Source: Streptomyces sp. Alt3 | Lineage (GTDB): Bacteria > Actinomycetota > Actinomycetes > Streptomycetales > Streptomycetaceae | Length of the DNA: 64,000 nucleotides | Assembly (NCBI RefSeq): GCF_030719215.1 | Contig: NZ_CP120983.1 | Coordinates: forward strand, 4,216,001 to 4,280,000 | Reading direction: 5' to 3' | Shown here: positions 17,331-24,154 of the stretch, piece by piece | Numbering within the stretch: position 1 is the first letter of the stretch | How the letters are laid out: each line of letters begins with the position of its first letter | Notes under the pieces: generated by a model | What the model saw: the letters and a program-made list of their open reading frames with translations, nothing else | The model's database searches: none | Told to the model about the DNA's origin: nothing | Position numbers and translations under genes: made by a program

Positions 17331-17741
17331 ATGGCCACACACGCAACGATGCCGGCCCGCCGACGGACGCGGCCGAGCACCCCGGCGCACCACGGGCACG
17401 GCCCGCTCTCCTGGGCGATGCCCCTCGTCCTGGGCGTGATCCTCGGCTTCTGGGCCTTCTTCATCAAGCGGGACGGCGGCGCGACCACCGACGGGCAGAT
17501 CTGGCTCGGTGTCGTCTCCGGGGTGGCCTTCGCCGCGCTCTGCTACGCGCTCGTGCGGGTCCGCTGGTCGCTGCCGCGTGAGCTCCGCGCCGCTGCGTAC
17601 GGCGTGCTGACCGGGGGCGCGGTCGGCTTCCTCTACAGCCTGCACGGCAACAGCGTGCTGGCGTCGGGCCTGCTCGGACTGGTGCTGGCCATCGGGATGA
17701 CCTGCACGATGTTCTACGCCTACTACACGCGCGAGAACTGA
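17331..17741 (+). CDS. small integral membrane protein
   Basis: 136 residues with a His/Arg-rich cytoplasmic N-terminus (HATMPARRRTRP, HHGHG) and three to four hydrophobic segments: WAMPLVLGVILGFWAFF, IWLGVVSGVAFAALCYALV, AAAYGVLTGGAVGFLY and LASGLLGLVLAIGMTCTMFYAYY. The ATG follows GAGGAG at good spacing. The upstream codons of the open frame lack coding character. Conserved type in Streptomyces; no function known to me. Confidence 0.72.
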   Translation: MATHATMPARRRTRPSTPAHHGHGPLSWAMPLVLGVILGFWAFFIKRDGGATTDGQIWLGVVSGVAFAALCYALVRVRWSLPRELRAAAYGVLTGGAVGFLYSLHGNSVLASGLLGLVLAIGMTCTMFYAYYTREN

Positions 17742-17821
17742 GGCGCCGTCCTCCGGCATCGCGCCCCGCCGGGGCCGGGCACAGACTGGAAGGGGGTACG
17801 GCAAACGGCTCTGGAGGAGCC

Positions 17822-18193
17822 ATGACGGCAACCACATGGAACGAGACGCCCGTCGCTGTCCGGACCGACGCGGCCGAGCTGCGCAGGACGGAGATCGGCG
17901 GTGATCTGAGCGTCGCCCTGATCCGGCTCGCCAAGGGCGCGGACATGGGCCCGGCGCTCAAGGGCCTCCCCGACGACATGTGCCCCTGTCCGCACTGGGG
18001 CTACATGATCGAGGGGCGGCTGAAGCTGCGCACCGGCACCGGCCCGGAGGCGTACGAGACGTACGAGCGGGGGCAGGCGTTCTACTGGCCGCCCGGGCAC
18101 GTGCCCGAGGCCCTGGAGGACTGCCAGTTTGTGGACTTCTCACCCACGAAGGACTTCGACCGGGTGATCGGCCACATCAACTCCCAGGGCTGA
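17822..18193 (+). CDS. cupin-fold protein
   Basis: 123 residues with a single cupin barrel. Visible metal-site-like pattern: HWGYMIEGRLKLRTG (cupin motif 1, with one His and the Glu) and PPGHVPEALEDCQFVDFSP (motif 2 with a His). A Cys-Pro-Cys-Pro-His stretch precedes motif 1 and may bind metal. Preceded by an excellent GGAGGAG site. Similar small cupins are often annotated only as cupin-domain proteins. Followed by a hairpin terminator. Confidence 0.8.
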   Translation: MTATTWNETPVAVRTDAAELRRTEIGGDLSVALIRLAKGADMGPALKGLPDDMCPCPHWGYMIEGRLKLRTGTGPEAYETYERGQAFYWPPGHVPEALEDCQFVDFSPTKDFDRVIGHINSQG

Positions 18194-18204
18194 CGGCGAG
18201 CCGT

Positions 18205-18236
18205 CCGGGCGGGTCCGCCACGAGTGACCCGCCCGG
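18205..18236. terminator. terminator between the cupin and universal stress protein genes
   Basis: An 11-bp perfect stem (CCGGGCGGGTC and complement) with a 10-base loop, between two convergent genes; GAGCTTTT follows a few bases later on the plus strand. Confidence 0.7.
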
Positions 18237-18257
18237 CCGAGGGAGCTTTTGGCCGGC

Positions 18258-18680
18258 TCAGTCACGCACGACGGTGACCGGGCAGGTGGCGTGCTGGGCG
18301 ACGTGGAGGCTGACCGAACCGAGCAGGGTCGCCTTGAAGCCGCTGTACCCACGGGCGCCGACGACCAGGAGGTTCGCGCCCCTGGCGCGCTCCAGCAGGG
18401 ACAGGGCGGGATTGCCGATCACGACGATCTTGTCCACCGCGGCCGCGCCCTCGGCGCCGAGGGCCTCCTCCAGCGCCTCGTTGAGCGCCACGGTCGCCAC
18501 GGCCTGCGGGTCGAAGTCCTCCGGCATGCCCGGCATCAGGGACCCCCAGCTGGTCGCGGGGTACTCCCAGCTGTTGACCGCCTCGACGGTGTCGCCGGTC
18601 AGCTCGGCCTGGCGTACGGCCCAGCGCAGTGCCTTGATCGATGCGTCCGACCCGTCGACGCCCACGACGATCCTGCCCAT
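18258..18680 (-). CDS. universal stress protein (UspA family)
   Basis: 140 residues, single Usp domain. It starts with RIVVGVDGSDASIKALRWA, the typical first strand and helix, and ends with the ATP-binding signature ANLLVVGARGYSGFKATLLGSVS (G-2x-G-9x-G-S type), followed by CPVTVV. It is therefore likely an ATP-binding Usp. GGAGGCAGAC provides the ribosome binding site. A terminator separates it from the FMN reductase gene upstream, so it probably has its own promoter in the 18690-18740 interval. Confidence 0.93.
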   Translation of the reverse strand: MGRIVVGVDGSDASIKALRWAVRQAELTGDTVEAVNSWEYPATSWGSLMPGMPEDFDPQAVATVALNEALEEALGAEGAAAVDKIVVIGNPALSLLERARGANLLVVGARGYSGFKATLLGSVSLHVAQHATCPVTVVRD

Positions 18681-18740
18681 GTCTGCCTCCAGCGTGCTCG
18701 AACATTCACGGCATATCGTCGCCAACTCTAGTCAAACGGA

Positions 18741-18771
18741 ACGTCCGGGGGCCGTGTCGGCCCCCGGACGT
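18741..18771 (-). terminator. terminator after the FMN reductase/LLM operon
   Basis: A 14-bp perfect stem (ACGTCCGGGGGCCG and complement) with a TGT loop, five bases beyond the FMN reductase stop codon. Confidence 0.8.
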
Positions 18772-18775
18772 CCGG

Positions 18776-19435
18776 TCAGCTGATGCGCAGATCGGCGAGC
18801 TGCTGGGCGAACGGGACGACCGCGTCGTCGCCGTCGTCCAGGGTCGGGGTCCGGGAGGCGCCGGAGACGGTCCGCCCGGTCACGGCGGAGGCGAGCTCGC
18901 CGCCCGCGCGCCGGATCCGGGAGGGCAGGCCCTCGGTGTACTCGTCCCCGTGCGAACCCCAGTCCTCCGACGCCGCGTAGACGGACGTCGGCAGGACCAC
19001 GGCCCGCAGGTAGGCGAAGAGCGGGCGCAGCGCGTGCTCCAGCACCAGCGAGTGCCGGGGGGTCCCACCGGTCGCCGCGACGACGACGGGCTTGCCGGTC
19101 AGCGCGGTGTTCTCGACCAGGTCGAAGAACGACTTGAACAGCCCGCTGTACGAGGCGGTGAACACGGGGGTCACCGCGATCAGGCCGTCCGCCCCGGTCA
19201 CCGCGTCGATCGCCTTCTTCAGGGCGGCCGGCGGGAAGCCGGTGACCAGGTGGTTGGCGATGTCGACGGCCAGGTCGCGCAGCTCGACGACCTCGACCTC
19301 GACGCGGCGGTCCTGACCGGACTCCAGCCTCTCGCGGGTGGCCTCGGCGAGCCGGTCGGCCAGCAGCCGGGTGGAAGAGGGGCTGCTGAGCCCGGCCGCG
19401 ACGGCGACGATCCTCAGGGGGGCGGTGGTCTGCAC
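18776..19435 (-). CDS. NADPH-dependent FMN reductase, CE1759-type
   Basis: 219 residues with a flavodoxin-like fold: IVAVAAGLSSPSSTRLLADRL (phosphate loop), ADGLIAVTPVFTASYSGLFKSFFD and KPVVVAATGGTPRHSLV. It belongs to the NADPH-dependent FMN reductase family, in the type repeatedly found beside an LLM partner. It would supply FMNH2 to the monooxygenase encoded immediately upstream (five-base gap, start GTG). The Gly/Ala-rich tail is unremarkable. Natural substrate of the pair is unknown. Confidence 0.88.
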   Translation of the reverse strand: MQTTAPLRIVAVAAGLSSPSSTRLLADRLAEATRERLESGQDRRVEVEVVELRDLAVDIANHLVTGFPPAALKKAIDAVTGADGLIAVTPVFTASYSGLFKSFFDLVENTALTGKPVVVAATGGTPRHSLVLEHALRPLFAYLRAVVLPTSVYAASEDWGSHGDEYTEGLPSRIRRAGGELASAVTGRTVSGASRTPTLDDGDDAVVPFAQQLADLRIS

Positions 19436-19440
19436 GTGGC

Positions 19441-20541
19441 TCAGAGCTCCTTCGGGTCCGCGGCGGAGGCGGCACGGGCGGCGGCGACCGCCGGGTGGAC
19501 GGGGGCGTCCGGCACTCCGGCCGGGCGCAGACGGGCGAACTCCTTGCGCAGTACGGGCACGACCTCCTCGCCCAGGATGTCGAGCTGCTCCAGGACCGTC
19601 TTCAGCGGCAGTCCCGCGTGGTCCATCAGGAAGAGCTGGCGCTGGTAGTCGCCGACGTCCTCACGGAAGGACAGCGTCCGCTCGATGACCTCCTGCGGGG
19701 AGCCGACGGTCAGCGGGGTCTGCTGGGTGAAGTCCTCCAGCGAGGGCCCGTGACCGTAGACCGGCGCGTTGTCGAAGTACGGGCGGAACTCCCGTACCGC
19801 GTCCTGCGAGTTCTTCCGCATGAAGACCTGGCCGCCGAGGCCCACGATGGCCTGCTCCGCGGTGCCGTGCCCGTAGTGGGCGTAGCGGCGCCGGTAGAGG
19901 GCGACCATCTTCTTGGTGTGCTCCATGGGCCAGAAGATGTTGTTGTGGAAGAACCCGTCGCCGTAGTAGGCGGCCTGCTCGGCGATCTCCGGGGAGCGGA
20001 TGGAGCCGTGCCAGACGAACGGCGGGACGCCGTCCAGCGGGCGCGGGGTCGCGGTGAAGGACTGCAGCGGGGTGCGGAACTTCCCCTCCCAGTCGACGAC
20101 GTCCTCGCGCCACAGCTTGTGGAGCAGCGCGTAGTTCTCGGTCGCGAGCGGGATGCCCTGGCGGATGTCCTTGCCGAACCAGGGGTAGACCGGCCCGGTG
20201 TTGCCGCGGCCCATCATCAGGTCGACGCGGCCGTCGGCCAGGTGCTGGAGCGTGGCGTAGTCCTCGGCGATCTTCACCGGGTCGTTGGTGGTGATCAGCG
20301 TGGTGGACGTGGAGAGGATCAGGTTCTCGGTGCGGGCGGCGATGTAGCCGAGCGTGGTCGTCGGCGAGGACGGGACGAACGGCGGGTTGTGGTGCTCGCC
20401 GGTCGCGAAGACGTCCAGGCCCACTTCCTCGGCCTTGAGCGCGATCGCGAGGGTCGCCTTGATCCGCTCGTTCTCGCTCGGTGTCGTACCGGTCGTGGGG
20501 TCGGTGGTGACATCCCCGACGGTGAAGATCCCGAACTGCAT
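19441..20541 (-). CDS. LLM-class flavin-dependent oxidoreductase, CE1758-type
   Basis: 366-residue TIM-barrel enzyme of the bacterial luciferase-like family. Typical segments: MQFGIFTVGD at the start, EEVGLDVFATGEHHNPPF, RTENLILSTSTTLITTNDPVKIAEDYATLQHLADGRVDLMMGRGN and FVWHGSIRSPEIAEQAAYYGDGFF. These enzymes use FMNH2 and oxygen; the adjacent FMN reductase fits as the electron donor. The ATG follows GGAGGCGGGC. Tandem GTTGAAC repeats upstream may be an operator. Substrate not deducible. Confidence 0.9.
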   Translation of the reverse strand: MQFGIFTVGDVTTDPTTGTTPSENERIKATLAIALKAEEVGLDVFATGEHHNPPFVPSSPTTTLGYIAARTENLILSTSTTLITTNDPVKIAEDYATLQHLADGRVDLMMGRGNTGPVYPWFGKDIRQGIPLATENYALLHKLWREDVVDWEGKFRTPLQSFTATPRPLDGVPPFVWHGSIRSPEIAEQAAYYGDGFFHNNIFWPMEHTKKMVALYRRRYAHYGHGTAEQAIVGLGGQVFMRKNSQDAVREFRPYFDNAPVYGHGPSLEDFTQQTPLTVGSPQEVIERTLSFREDVGDYQRQLFLMDHAGLPLKTVLEQLDILGEEVVPVLRKEFARLRPAGVPDAPVHPAVAAARAASAADPKEL

Positions 20542-20573
20542 GGCGCCCGCCTCCAAAGCGTTGAGCGAGATTG

Positions 20574-20596
20574 GTTGAACGTTGAACTATGTGAAC
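20574..20596. repeat. tandem GTTGAAC repeats in the LLM promoter region
   Basis: GTTGAAC occurs twice back to back (20574-20580, 20581-20587), with an imperfect GTGAAC at 20591-20596. On the minus strand a TAGGGT hexamer lies just upstream. Likely regulator site; the regulator is not identified. Confidence 0.45.
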
Positions 20597-20794
20597 ACAC
20601 CCTACAACGGAGAACCCCCTCGACCTATTCCGTCCGCTCCGGAGGGTCCGCGTGACCTGCCACCCACCCTGTTCTACGTGGACGGGAACGCGGTCCGACA
20701 GCGATCGCGTGACCGCTCGTTGCCCGTGCGTGCACGGCTCGGGGCACGCACCGCGGCACCGCGCCGGACCCGGGCGCCGAAGACCGGTGCCCGC

Positions 20795-20800
20795 TACACT
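20795..20800 (+). promoter_or_regulatory. -10 hexamer TACACT of the trpS leader transcript
   Basis: TACACT ends seven bases before the leader-peptide ATG, so the transcript probably begins at or next to that ATG. No clear -35. Confidence 0.5.
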
Positions 20801-20807
20801 CGACGCC

Positions 20808-20849
20808 ATGACCTCCGTACCGTGCCGGAACCGGTGGCGCTCCTCCTAG
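20808..20849 (+). CDS. Trp-containing leader peptide of the trpS attenuator
   Basis: A 13-codon frame, MTSVPCRNRWRSS, ending in TAG. Its single Trp codon (TGG, 20835-20837) sits at the base of the first leader hairpin, and the stop codon lies in that hairpin's loop and right arm. It appears to be leaderless. A ribosome stalled at the Trp codon would cover the left arm of hairpin 1, the requirement for attenuation control of the synthetase gene 120 bases downstream. Confidence 0.72.
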   Translation: MTSVPCRNRWRSS

Positions 20850-20902
20850 GAGCGGCCACCTTCATCTGCGCGGAACCAGGGCCGTTCGACATGGACGGCC
20901 CT
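20835..20902 (+). promoter_or_regulatory. transcription attenuator of auxiliary trpS
   Basis: Four pairing segments are visible. Segment 1 (20835-20844, TGGCGCTCCT) pairs with segment 2 (20848-20858, AGGAGCGGCCA; one bulge). Segment 3 (20878-20887, AGGGCCGTTC) pairs with segment 4 (20893-20902, GGACGGCCCT) to form a terminator followed by TCCTGTT. Segment 2 (GAGCGGCC, 20850-20857) can instead pair with segment 3 (GGCCGTTC, 20880-20887) with one wobble, giving an antiterminator. Ribosome stalling at the Trp codon would free segment 2 and allow readthrough. Confidence 0.75.
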
Positions 20903-20968
20903 TCCTGTTGCCCCGGCGCCCCACGGCGGGCCGTCCTTCCCGTGTACACCACCGGCGAGGAGACCCCC

Positions 20969-22027
20969 GTGACCATGACCACCGACCTGCCCGTCAGCCC
21001 CGCCGTGCGCCGCAGCGCCGAACTGGAGGCGCAGCTGGCCGGCGACCCCGGCCGCTTCCGCGTCCTCACCGGGGACCGGCCCACCGGAGCCCTGCACCTC
21101 GGGCACTACTTCGGCACCCTCCACAACCGGGTACGTCTCCAGGACCTCGGTGTGGACGTCTTCGTGCTCATCGCCGACTACCAGGTCCTCACGGACCGCG
21201 ACGTCGCCGAGCGGCTCACCGAGCACGTGGAGGGGCTGCTGCTGGACTATCTCGCCATCGGGATCGACCCCGCCCGCGCGACGGTCTTCAACCACAGCGC
21301 GGTTCCGGCGCTCAACCAGCTGCTGCTGCCGTTCCTGTCCCTCGTCTCCGTCGCCGAGCTGGGCCGCAACCCCACCGTGAAGGACGAGATCGCCCACTCC
21401 CGGCAGTCCGCCGTCAGCGGGCTGATGTACACCTACCCGGTGCACCAGGCCGCCGACATCCTGTTCTGCAAGGGCAACCTCGTGCCCGTCGGCCAGGACC
21501 AGCTGCCGCACCTGGAGATCACCCGTACCGTGGCCAGACGCTTCAACGAGCGCTACGGGAACGTCTTCCCCGAACCCGACGCGCTCCTCTCGGCCGCGCC
21601 CCTGCTGCTCGGCACCGACGCCACCAAGATGAGTAAGAGCCGCGGCAACTCCATCGCCCTCGGCGCCGACGCGGACGAGACCGCCCGGCTGATCAAGGGC
21701 GCCACCACCGACGCCGAACGGCACATCACCTACGAGCCCGAGCGGCGGCCGGGGGTGTCGAGCCTCGTGCTGCTGGCGGCGCTCTGCCTGGACCGTGACC
21801 CGCACGCGGTCGCCGAGGAGATCGGGAACGGAGGTGCCGCCGGCCTCAAGCGGACGGTGACGGAGGCCGTCAACGCGGCGATGGCCCCGATCCGCGCCCG
21901 GCGGGCCGAGTACGCCCAGGACATGGGGTACGTGCGAGGCGTGCTCCGCGCCGGGAACGAGCGGGCGAACGCCGTGGCCGAGGCGACCCTGATGGAGGTG
22001 CGGGAGGCGATGGGGATGTTCCGCTGA
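20969..22027 (+). CDS. trpS: tryptophanyl-tRNA synthetase, probable auxiliary inducible type
   Basis: Class I synthetase of 352 residues. HIGH-type motif in PTGALHLGHYFG, catalytic-pocket segments YPVHQAADILFCKGNLVPVGQDQLPHLE, and KMSKS in TKMSKSRGNSI. Start GTG at 20969 (or the ATG two codons on) with GAGGAG upstream; the long upstream open frame is non-coding leader. The S. coelicolor genome is known to carry two TrpRS genes, one an indolmycin-resistant inducible copy reported to be controlled by ribosome-mediated attenuation. The leader here has exactly such an element, which supports the auxiliary type. Resistance itself cannot be read from the sequence. Confidence 0.9.
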   Translation: MTMTTDLPVSPAVRRSAELEAQLAGDPGRFRVLTGDRPTGALHLGHYFGTLHNRVRLQDLGVDVFVLIADYQVLTDRDVAERLTEHVEGLLLDYLAIGIDPARATVFNHSAVPALNQLLLPFLSLVSVAELGRNPTVKDEIAHSRQSAVSGLMYTYPVHQAADILFCKGNLVPVGQDQLPHLEITRTVARRFNERYGNVFPEPDALLSAAPLLLGTDATKMSKSRGNSIALGADADETARLIKGATTDAERHITYEPERRPGVSSLVLLAALCLDRDPHAVAEEIGNGGAAGLKRTVTEAVNAAMAPIRARRAEYAQDMGYVRGVLRAGNERANAVAEATLMEVREAMGMFR

Positions 22028-22133
22028 CGGCCCCGGCTCCCGGGCCGCCGTCGGCGCCCCAGCCCCCGGTCCCGCACCCCGGGGCGCCACCGTTGTCCCC
22101 TCTCCCGGACCGCTCCCGGCCCGTCGCCACCGC

Positions 22134-24137
22134 TCAGCGGCGGGCCCCGGAGCGCTGCCCGCGCAGCAGCTCCGCCAGACCGCGCCGGGTCGCGGCGATC
22201 ACCACCCGGTCCTCCGGTCGCAGCACATAGCCCGGGTGCAGGTCCCAGACCAGGCCGGAGGGACGGTCCGGGGCCCCCGGGCCGGCGGGGTCGAGCGGGT
22301 CGTACGGCGGCACGGCGGCCAGGTCCGGGAGCCGGTCGGCGGGCGGGGTGGCGTCCAGGGCCAGGACCCGCCAGGCACCCGCCCGGAACGCCTGGTCGAC
22401 GGTCCGGCCCTCCAGCTGGGGGTGGCCCGACACCTCCAGGGCGGCGAACAGCATCACCTTGCGCTCCACCGGGACCGCTCCCAGGATCTGCCGGCCCATC
22501 ATGGCGACCGCGAACGACGGTGCGGCCAGATGGGACACGGAGCGCGAACGGGTCAGGGCCCCCGGGTGGGCCGTGCGCAGGGTGCGGTAGACGGCGGTGG
22601 CGAACTCGTCGTCGTACAGACGCAGTGCCACCCGCAGGTCCGGTTTCAAGGAGCGGGCGTACAGCGCGGCTTCGAGATTCGTGGTGTCGATGCTGGTCAG
22701 CGCGAGCAGTGCGCGGGCCCGGCGGATCTTGGCCGCCTCCAGCACGCCCTCCTGGGTCACGTCCCCCAGGACCGTGGGCACGTGCAGGCTGCGGGCCAGC
22801 GGGATGCCGCGCGCCTCCGGGTCCTCCTCGACCACCACCACCGGGATGTCCAGCTCACGCAGCCGGACCAGGACCCGCGTGCCGATCTTGCCCAGCCCCA
22901 GCAGCACCACGTGGCCCGAAAGACCGCGCGGCGGGCGGCGCAGCGAGGAGGCGTTGCGGAGCGAGCCGAAGGCCTCCAGGACGGCGGCGACGAGCAGTGG
23001 CAGCAGCAGGAGCCCGGCCATGCCGGAGAGCAGCTGGATGATCTGGCGGGAGTCGGTGTCGGTGTCCTCGACCGCGGGGTCCCCCATCGCCAGCAGGTCG
23101 AGCATCGTCAGATAGGCGGCGTGCACCGGGCTGTCGCCCGTGGTGATCACCGAGGCGACGGCCAGGGCGACGACGGCCGCGGCGACACCGAGGGCCGACC
23201 ACCGCAGCCGTCGCGAGAAGACCGTGCCGAGCGGTGCGCCCCGGCCTCCCATCCGGGCCGGCGCCCGGTCGGGCCCCGACTGGCTGATGGCCTCCAGGAC
23301 GATGGTGCCCCGGCCCGTGGCGGCGTTCACCGTCGCCCGGTCGGGCAGCAGCTGGGGGCCCTCGTCGCCGCTGCTGTCGGAGCCCTCGGCGCCGGCCGGG
23401 TCCTGGCTGGTGGAGGAGAGCAGGGCCAGCGTGCACAGTCCGGGGTCCGCGAGTTCGCCAGGCCGGGGCGGGGTGCGTTCGACGGCGCGCAGGAGCAGGC
23501 CCTCGGCCTGGATCACCTTGCTGCTCCCGGTCAGCGCGGTGGCGGCCAGCGCGGGGGCCGCGGTGTCGGCGTCGGACAGGACGGTGGTGGAGGCGTCCGT
23601 CGCGGCGGGGTCGAGCCCGGGCAGGGAGACGGCGGCCGCCTGGTCGAGGAGCGCCTCCAGGTGCTGGCCGAGCTTGCGGTTGTAGAGCCGGATGACGAGG
23701 CGCAGACGGGGATTGAGCCGACGTGCCGTCAGGGCCGCCCGTATGTTCAGCTCGTCGTCGTCGTAGACGAGCGCGAGCGCGGCGGCCCGGTCGACGCCGG
23801 CCTCCTCCAGCACGTCGTCGGAGGGCTCGTGCGCCTCCATGATGCGGACGGCCTCGACCCCGGCGTTCGTGTCGCCGTCCCCGCCACCGCCGTTGCGGCT
23901 CATCGCCGCCGACATCCTGCCGAACAGCGCCCCCGCGCGCGCCCGTTGGGTCAGCGGGAGCTCCGGCCTGCGGGTGTCGCGTCCCGGCGGGACGAGGAGC
24001 GTCACCCGCTCCCCGTAGACGTAACGCAGTTCGACGGCGAGCCTGCGGGCGAGGGTGTCGTCGCCGCAGACCACCATGTGGCCTCTGCTCGCGGGGTGTT
24101 GGGGCTGTTGAGGAAGTGTTGACACGGAACCCAGCAT
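22134..24137 (-). CDS. two-RCK (TrkA-N) ion-channel-like membrane protein
   Basis: 667 residues. An N-terminal Rossmann/RCK domain (about 19-165; GHMVVCGDDTLARRLAVELRYVYG, then ALALVYDDDELNIRAALTARRLNP) precedes the membrane part. TM1 is at about 311-333, a loop with HAAYLTMLDLLAMGDP at 339-354 occupies the place of a potassium-channel pore helix and filter, and TM2 is at about 368-391. A second Rossmann/RCK domain begins near 408 (GHVVLLGLGKIGTRVLVRLRE). The filter lacks the TVGYGD signature, keeping only GD. The soluble-TM-TM-soluble order is unusual. Its start lies 17 bases beyond the stop of the large ATPase gene, implying one operon. Family annotated as NAD-binding protein. Confidence 0.8.
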   Translation of the reverse strand: MLGSVSTLPQQPQHPASRGHMVVCGDDTLARRLAVELRYVYGERVTLLVPPGRDTRRPELPLTQRARAGALFGRMSAAMSRNGGGGDGDTNAGVEAVRIMEAHEPSDDVLEEAGVDRAAALALVYDDDELNIRAALTARRLNPRLRLVIRLYNRKLGQHLEALLDQAAAVSLPGLDPAATDASTTVLSDADTAAPALAATALTGSSKVIQAEGLLLRAVERTPPRPGELADPGLCTLALLSSTSQDPAGAEGSDSSGDEGPQLLPDRATVNAATGRGTIVLEAISQSGPDRAPARMGGRGAPLGTVFSRRLRWSALGVAAAVVALAVASVITTGDSPVHAAYLTMLDLLAMGDPAVEDTDTDSRQIIQLLSGMAGLLLLPLLVAAVLEAFGSLRNASSLRRPPRGLSGHVVLLGLGKIGTRVLVRLRELDIPVVVVEEDPEARGIPLARSLHVPTVLGDVTQEGVLEAAKIRRARALLALTSIDTTNLEAALYARSLKPDLRVALRLYDDEFATAVYRTLRTAHPGALTRSRSVSHLAAPSFAVAMMGRQILGAVPVERKVMLFAALEVSGHPQLEGRTVDQAFRAGAWRVLALDATPPADRLPDLAAVPPYDPLDPAGPGAPDRPSGLVWDLHPGYVLRPEDRVVIAATRRGLAELLRGQRSGARR

Positions 24138-24154
24138 GCCTTGCCGCCTCCGGT

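Noticed and set aside
22053..22088. GGCGCCCC/GGGGCGCC repeat between trpS and the RCK gene as a terminator
   Set aside because: Only 8 bp with a 20-base loop, easily expected by chance at this GC content.
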